This document shows, in pieces, positions 60,024 through 64,000 of a stretch of DNA of 64,000 nt (its first letter is position 1; every line of letters starts with the position of its first letter). The translations under genes and the position numbers were made by a program. Location of the stretch: the NCBI GenBank assembly GCA_032622095.1, contig CP136065.1, forward strand, positions 24,503,141 through 24,567,140. Direction: 5' to 3'. This stretch comes from Siphonodentalium dalli. Taxonomy: Eukaryota; Mollusca; Scaphopoda; Gadilida; Siphonodentaliidae. A model generated the notes under the pieces. That model ran no database searches and was not told the origin of the DNA. It worked only from the letters and a program-made list of their open reading frames with translations.

Positions 60024-61100
60024 TGGACAACTATTGATTGTCATTCCATGATCATTATCGTGTTTCCAGTTTAGTTTTGGTTTCCTCATTGTTTTTTAAA
60101 TATTGTTTTCGTAAAATAATATACAAAAGGAATCGGGCCACTAGTTAATTCAACTTATGTAGCCCCTCTGCAGAATACAAAAATGAGAGTACATTGTCAT
60201 AAAACGACGAGATTGTGATAACAGAAACATATGTAAATGGTGACAAAATCGTGTTTGCATTTTATCTTTATCGAATAATATCGTCCAAAGTATAGATGTG
60301 CCAGTGTATCTATGGGGACATTTTAAGAGATGTGTGAATAAATTAAGATCAGGGGTATATAGCAAAACTAGACTGAAGTTAATCTTAAGCATTTGACGAC
60401 TGGCCTAAGTCAGCCTTGACGGTTATACTGGAAGAAGTTATAAATGAGTGTACGGTGCATGTGGCTGTCAGAATGGGGGTGGGGGTGCCAGACAATAGTA
60501 GTCTTTGATATAGGTTGACTTTGTATTGTGGCTATTTAGTGCCAGACCGCCTCGATTCGATATTCCTCATCATTGGTATGTACGTTATATCCGTATAATT
60601 CGGTCTTATTTTGATAATCCGGCCTTGTCAATGATAATCAGGCCTTGTAAATATAATGGAGGTACGAGGTAGGTTGTGACTGATAAAAACGGTATCAGGG
60701 ACAACATGTTTATCGGATCAAACATGGTGAAGGATGAGGTAAGCCTACATAGTTTACATACCACATCATGTTCGTGATTTTCAGCTTGCATTGATATTTT
60801 ATAAGCATTGTTTGTCTAGATTTTAGTTATTTATGTAATATATACAATATTAATTACATTTTTTTCGGACAAATGGGTTAACTCAAATCAATTTTAGATG
60901 TCAATAGACGGCACCCGACGAATACACTAGTTTATTTCGTGAAATAGTGCGTTATACGCATTTTATGGAGTTATTCATAGACATGGGTACATAGGATAAC
61001 AAGAAACCATAGTCAGAAATGGTAACGCCCTCAAGATCATGTTAGTTTCATGAATGCTTGACCTCAGAATTCCGTTAAAACAATAATCCTTCAAATTATG
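60024..61100. other. No gene recognised
   Basis: A segment near 60335-60362 ('gtgtgaataaattaagatca') resembles one at about 61197-61224, so part of the next repeat family may extend here. Confidence 0.4.
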
Positions 61101-62280
61101 ATAACGACGGCTTGTCACTGCAGGTTTCTCATTCACCACTCCAGAAACCGATCATCACCAAACTTATATGGATCTTCGGGGTGACCTCTAGAAAACGTGT
61201 GAATAAATGAAGGTCAGGGGTATATAACGTGGCCGCCAGCAGCCATTTTGAATTTCAAATTTGAATCCATCGGCACAACCTGCAGTCCGCATTTATTGGA
61301 GAAATGTTTTGAAAATTTACAGACATATTTAGGATCACGTCTAAATGGGTGCTATCGAATTTTTTTTTCAATAAAAAAACATGGCCGCCGACAGCCATAT
61401 TTAATTTTACTCTTTGTATGACTGAATAATTGGCACACCCTACCGACCACAACTCTTATCTAATCGTCACCAAACTGCATATGGATCTTCGGGGTGACTT
61501 CTAGATGGGAGCCATCGATTTTTTTCTGAAATTCGTTAAAAACATGGCCGCCAAAAGCCATCTTGGATTTCAAATTTCAATTCATCGGCACACCCTGCAG
61601 CCCGCATTGATATAAGAAATGTTTTGTAAATGTACCGATATGATTAGGATCACCTCTAGATGAGAGCTATCGAATTTGAATGGGTGTCGATTAAAAACAT
61701 GGCCGCCGGAAGCCATCTTGTATTTTACTCTTTGCATGACTTAATCATTTGGCACACCCTCCAGACCACATCCATTGTCCGATCATCACCAAACTGTATA
61801 CGCCTCTTCTGTGTGACCCCTAGATGGGAGCCATTGATTTGTTTGCGAAATTCGTTGAAAAACATGGCTTCCAGCAGCCATCTTGGATTTTGTTTTACTC
61901 TTTGCATGACTAAATACTTCGACACAACCTATAGGCCACATCTCTCATCCGATCGTCACCAAACTTCATAATGATCTACAGTTTGACTTCTGGATTGGGG
62001 GGGGGGGGGCGCAACGATATTTTCCGAATTTCGTTTAAAACATAGTCGCCAGCTGTCATCTTGGATTTGACTCTTTTCATGACTAAAATCCTTTGGCACA
62101 CCTACATGCCACATCCTCATCCAAACTTCATATGGTTCGTTGGTGTTACATCTAGATGGAAGCTGTCCAATTCCTCCGAAATTTATTTTAAAACATGGGC
62201 GTCTTGGATTTCACATTTGAATCCATCGGCATACACTGCAGCCCACATTTAGTTAAGAAATGTTTGAAATCAAATTAAAT
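61101..62280. repeat. ~160-bp degenerate tandem repeat with alternating A/B units
   Basis: Motifs of the form 'catggccgccagcagccatc' recur at 61229, 61381, 61544, 61699, 61864, 62042 and 62194. Unit A continues with 'tttcaaatttgaatccatcg' and 'cctgcag.ccgcattt'; unit B with 'tttactctttgcatgact' and 'agaccacatc'. Each is followed by 'atc.tcaccaaact.catatg'. Spacing mostly alternates between about 153 and 164 bases. Confidence 0.88.
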
Positions 62281-62860
62281 TCATTTACATAATACAATCA
62301 ATTTACTGAAACTTTTTGCCGTTCCTTCTTTATCATTCTATTGACTACTCAGAATAAAATTATTAACGCCTCCCCAAGTTGAGCTATACTTTAATTTTTA
62401 ACAGAATCGATTGAATGCACATGGTATCATGTAGTTTTCTAAAGTTGTAATTTTTTGTGTTGTTTGGCTAATCCGAGAGATTTGAAAAGAAGCCATGACA
62501 TGTCTGTATGAAACATTCATGAACATGTAGATGTATGTTAAAAAAAAATTAATATCATGGCTGCTCTGGTGTTTGAACAACGACAGGAACAGCCATCATG
62601 ATTATGGTCGGTTTGCGATAACCAATAGTTCCATCATTAAAATATATGTTTTTGAATGTTTTATACTCATTATGGGATTTCCCCATTAGTTCAGATTAGC
62701 CGATAGCCGCTAAAATGTACAACTTTAAACAAAATAGCGGTACATTTTCTTGACAGCATAAATTTGCCCCACCAGTATCATCGCATATTAGCAGCACCAC
62801 TTAAGCAGCGGTGGTACTTTCTGATCATTTGAGGTCTGTTTACAATATTTGGACTGGCAA
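62281..62860. other. No gene recognised
   Basis: AT-rich DNA, no feature supported. Confidence 0.4.
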
Positions 62861-62863
62861 GCG

Positions 62864-62864
<1 letters not shown>

Positions 62865-62911
<47 letters not shown>

Positions 62912-62947
62912 GGGAAGAGAGAGAGAGGGAGAGAGAGAGAGAGAGAG
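62865..62947. repeat. GA microsatellite
   Basis: A run of GA repeats interrupted once by 'aaagggggaa'. Frames across it on either strand are low-complexity artefacts. Confidence 0.98.
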
Positions 62948-63011
62948 CGTTTTTTTGTCTTCTGGGGTAGGGCGCTATACAAATATTATATAGTATTACA
63001 TGACCTTCCCT

Positions 63012-63918
63012 TATTCCATTTCCCTTAAACCCGTTTTATAAATTGTTATATTAAACGTTCGTTGCATAACAGGAAACAGTGCCGGTTGACATTTGACTTC
63101 CGGTTTGTCGTCAGTTTACAATCCGTACGCTACGTACTATGGATTCCAATATTGTTCCAACAATCTCTAATCAATGAAGAGTTTGAACAGTTATTTCATT
63201 AAATTTACGCCATTAAATAAAATCAAAGAGTCTTTATTTATCTGGGACTATTTCTTTACGCGGGCAAACAACGCAAATTTACGTGAAACTTCATCGCAGA
63301 TCTTTTTGAAGCCGATGTTAGTTTCACGTCCCATTTGTTGATTTAACCCTTTACCCAACAAACCGGCCAAAACCGGCCAAATAAAGCTTCAACAGCCTAA
63401 ATTATCTTCGGTCTGTCTCAATAGAACCATACAAATATGGATATCATTGGAACCGGCTCCTTGACCACATTGTGATAGTTACAGTTATGCCCTGTGCCAA
63501 TGCATTCTCTTATATATGCGAGTCGACCATAGGTCGCCTCGCATATATAAGAGAATGCATTGGCCTAAAAAAAATCTTTTTTTAACACTTTTTACCATTT
63601 TTTCTTACATTCTTTAACAATTTTATAATTTTTAATGTGTTAAGCCAATGCATTCTCTTATATATGCGAGGCGACCTATGGTCGACTCGCATATATAAGA
63701 GAATGCATTGGCACAGGGCCCTTCTGTTGGGTAAAGGGTTAAGTATGTTTTATCTAGGTTTTGGATCATGTAATAAATAGAATCTACAACTCGTCCCCAG
63801 TTTATAACGGACTTTAAAAAACTTGTTCAGTAAATTAGGTCTGAACCGAGTCTTTACCTAATTTACTGGACTCGTTTTGTAAATTCCGCTTTTGACTGGA
63901 GACTCGTTGTAGATTATC
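63012..63918. repeat. Host repeat, second copy, with TTAA insertion
   Basis: It is homologous to 46170-46700. After removal of 63347-63742 the two align through 'ttgatttaagtatgtttt'. Its terminal palindrome (63782-63914) is heavily mutated compared with the 46.5-kb copy. Confidence 0.92.
63343..63742 (+). mobile_element. TTAA element carrying the double-hairpin module, copy 4
   Basis: TTAA at 63343-63346 and 63739-63742. Between them are 392 bases: CCCTTTACCCAACAAACC, a unique arm, GCCCTGTGCC, hairpin (about 63495-63566), core, hairpin (about 63644-63711), GGCACAGGGCCC, TGTTGGGTAAAGGG. The matching empty site at 46507-46510 shows that TTAA was duplicated on insertion. Confidence 0.95.
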
Positions 63919-64000
63919 TATATTATATTATTATTATTCACAACCAGGGTCTGCGCTGTACCATAATTTACCTTTGCCAAATTATTTGCCAAATGAAAAT
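63919..64000. other. Window edge, no feature
   Basis: 'tttgccaaat..tttgccaaatg' resembles sequence near 22200 and 27300, probably the start of another dispersed repeat. Confidence 0.35.

Noticed and set aside
62788-62993. Ser/Leu-rich and Arg/Glu-rich frames
   Set aside because: They are translations of a GA microsatellite.

Overview
The window looks like nuclear DNA of an invertebrate animal. The evidence is spliced coding exons with GT/AG borders, a tRNA-derived SINE, fragments of LINE-type retrotransposons, many small inverted-repeat DNA transposons (MITEs) with clean target-site duplications, and large minisatellites. The style of the repeats (GTCC-rich runs next to a hairpin of the ATACCCCC/GGGGGTAT kind, TTAA-flanked MITEs, a SINE ending in CTATATAAAA) suggests a mollusc or another lophotrochozoan. 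That is inference and I cannot name a species. No bacterial operon, prophage or CRISPR array is present.

One gene can be followed with some confidence. It is a claudin/PMP22-like four-helix membrane protein on the + strand. Its start exon (21318-21630) carries TM1 and the W...GLWxxC part of the first extracellular loop. A 120-base exon (49216-49335) carries the second loop cysteine. A third exon (58167-58304) carries TM2 and the start of TM3. All three have open frames and phase-1 borders that fit each other. The first intron is 27.6 kb, the second is 8.8 kb, and the last exon(s) should lie beyond the right edge. A weaker candidate is an isolated exon at 14246-14523 that could start a type II membrane protein.

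The rest is repeats. From the left: a GTCC-type repeat with a tRNA-like head (0.2-0.9 kb); a perfect 34-bp tandem array (2.9 kb); decayed transposase-like sequence on the - strand (4.3-6.8 kb); a TTAA-flanked MITE (7.9 kb); a roughly 50-bp minisatellite broken by a palindrome-bearing insertion (8.8-12.35 kb); a ~0.6-kb repeat family (12.7, 18.5 and 19.4-20.6 kb); and a 19-bp array just before the claudin-like start. Intron 1 holds inverted GTCC-type repeats, a 166-bp satellite, LINE pieces, a 6.4-kb minisatellite of 57/59-bp units with higher-order structure, and several MITEs. Intron 2 and the right end are dense in MITEs.

The most unusual system is a mobile double-hairpin module. It consists of two 67-bp near-perfect hairpins flanking an AT-rich core, and it is found inside at least two unrelated kinds of outer element: TTAA-flanked piggyBac-like ends, and TGTGACCCGCC ends. 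One TTAA element can be compared directly with its empty site, because its host repeat occurs twice in the window. A separate hAT-like MITE family with 8-bp target duplications has the same end-hairpin plan, and one copy sits just upstream of the second claudin-like exon.
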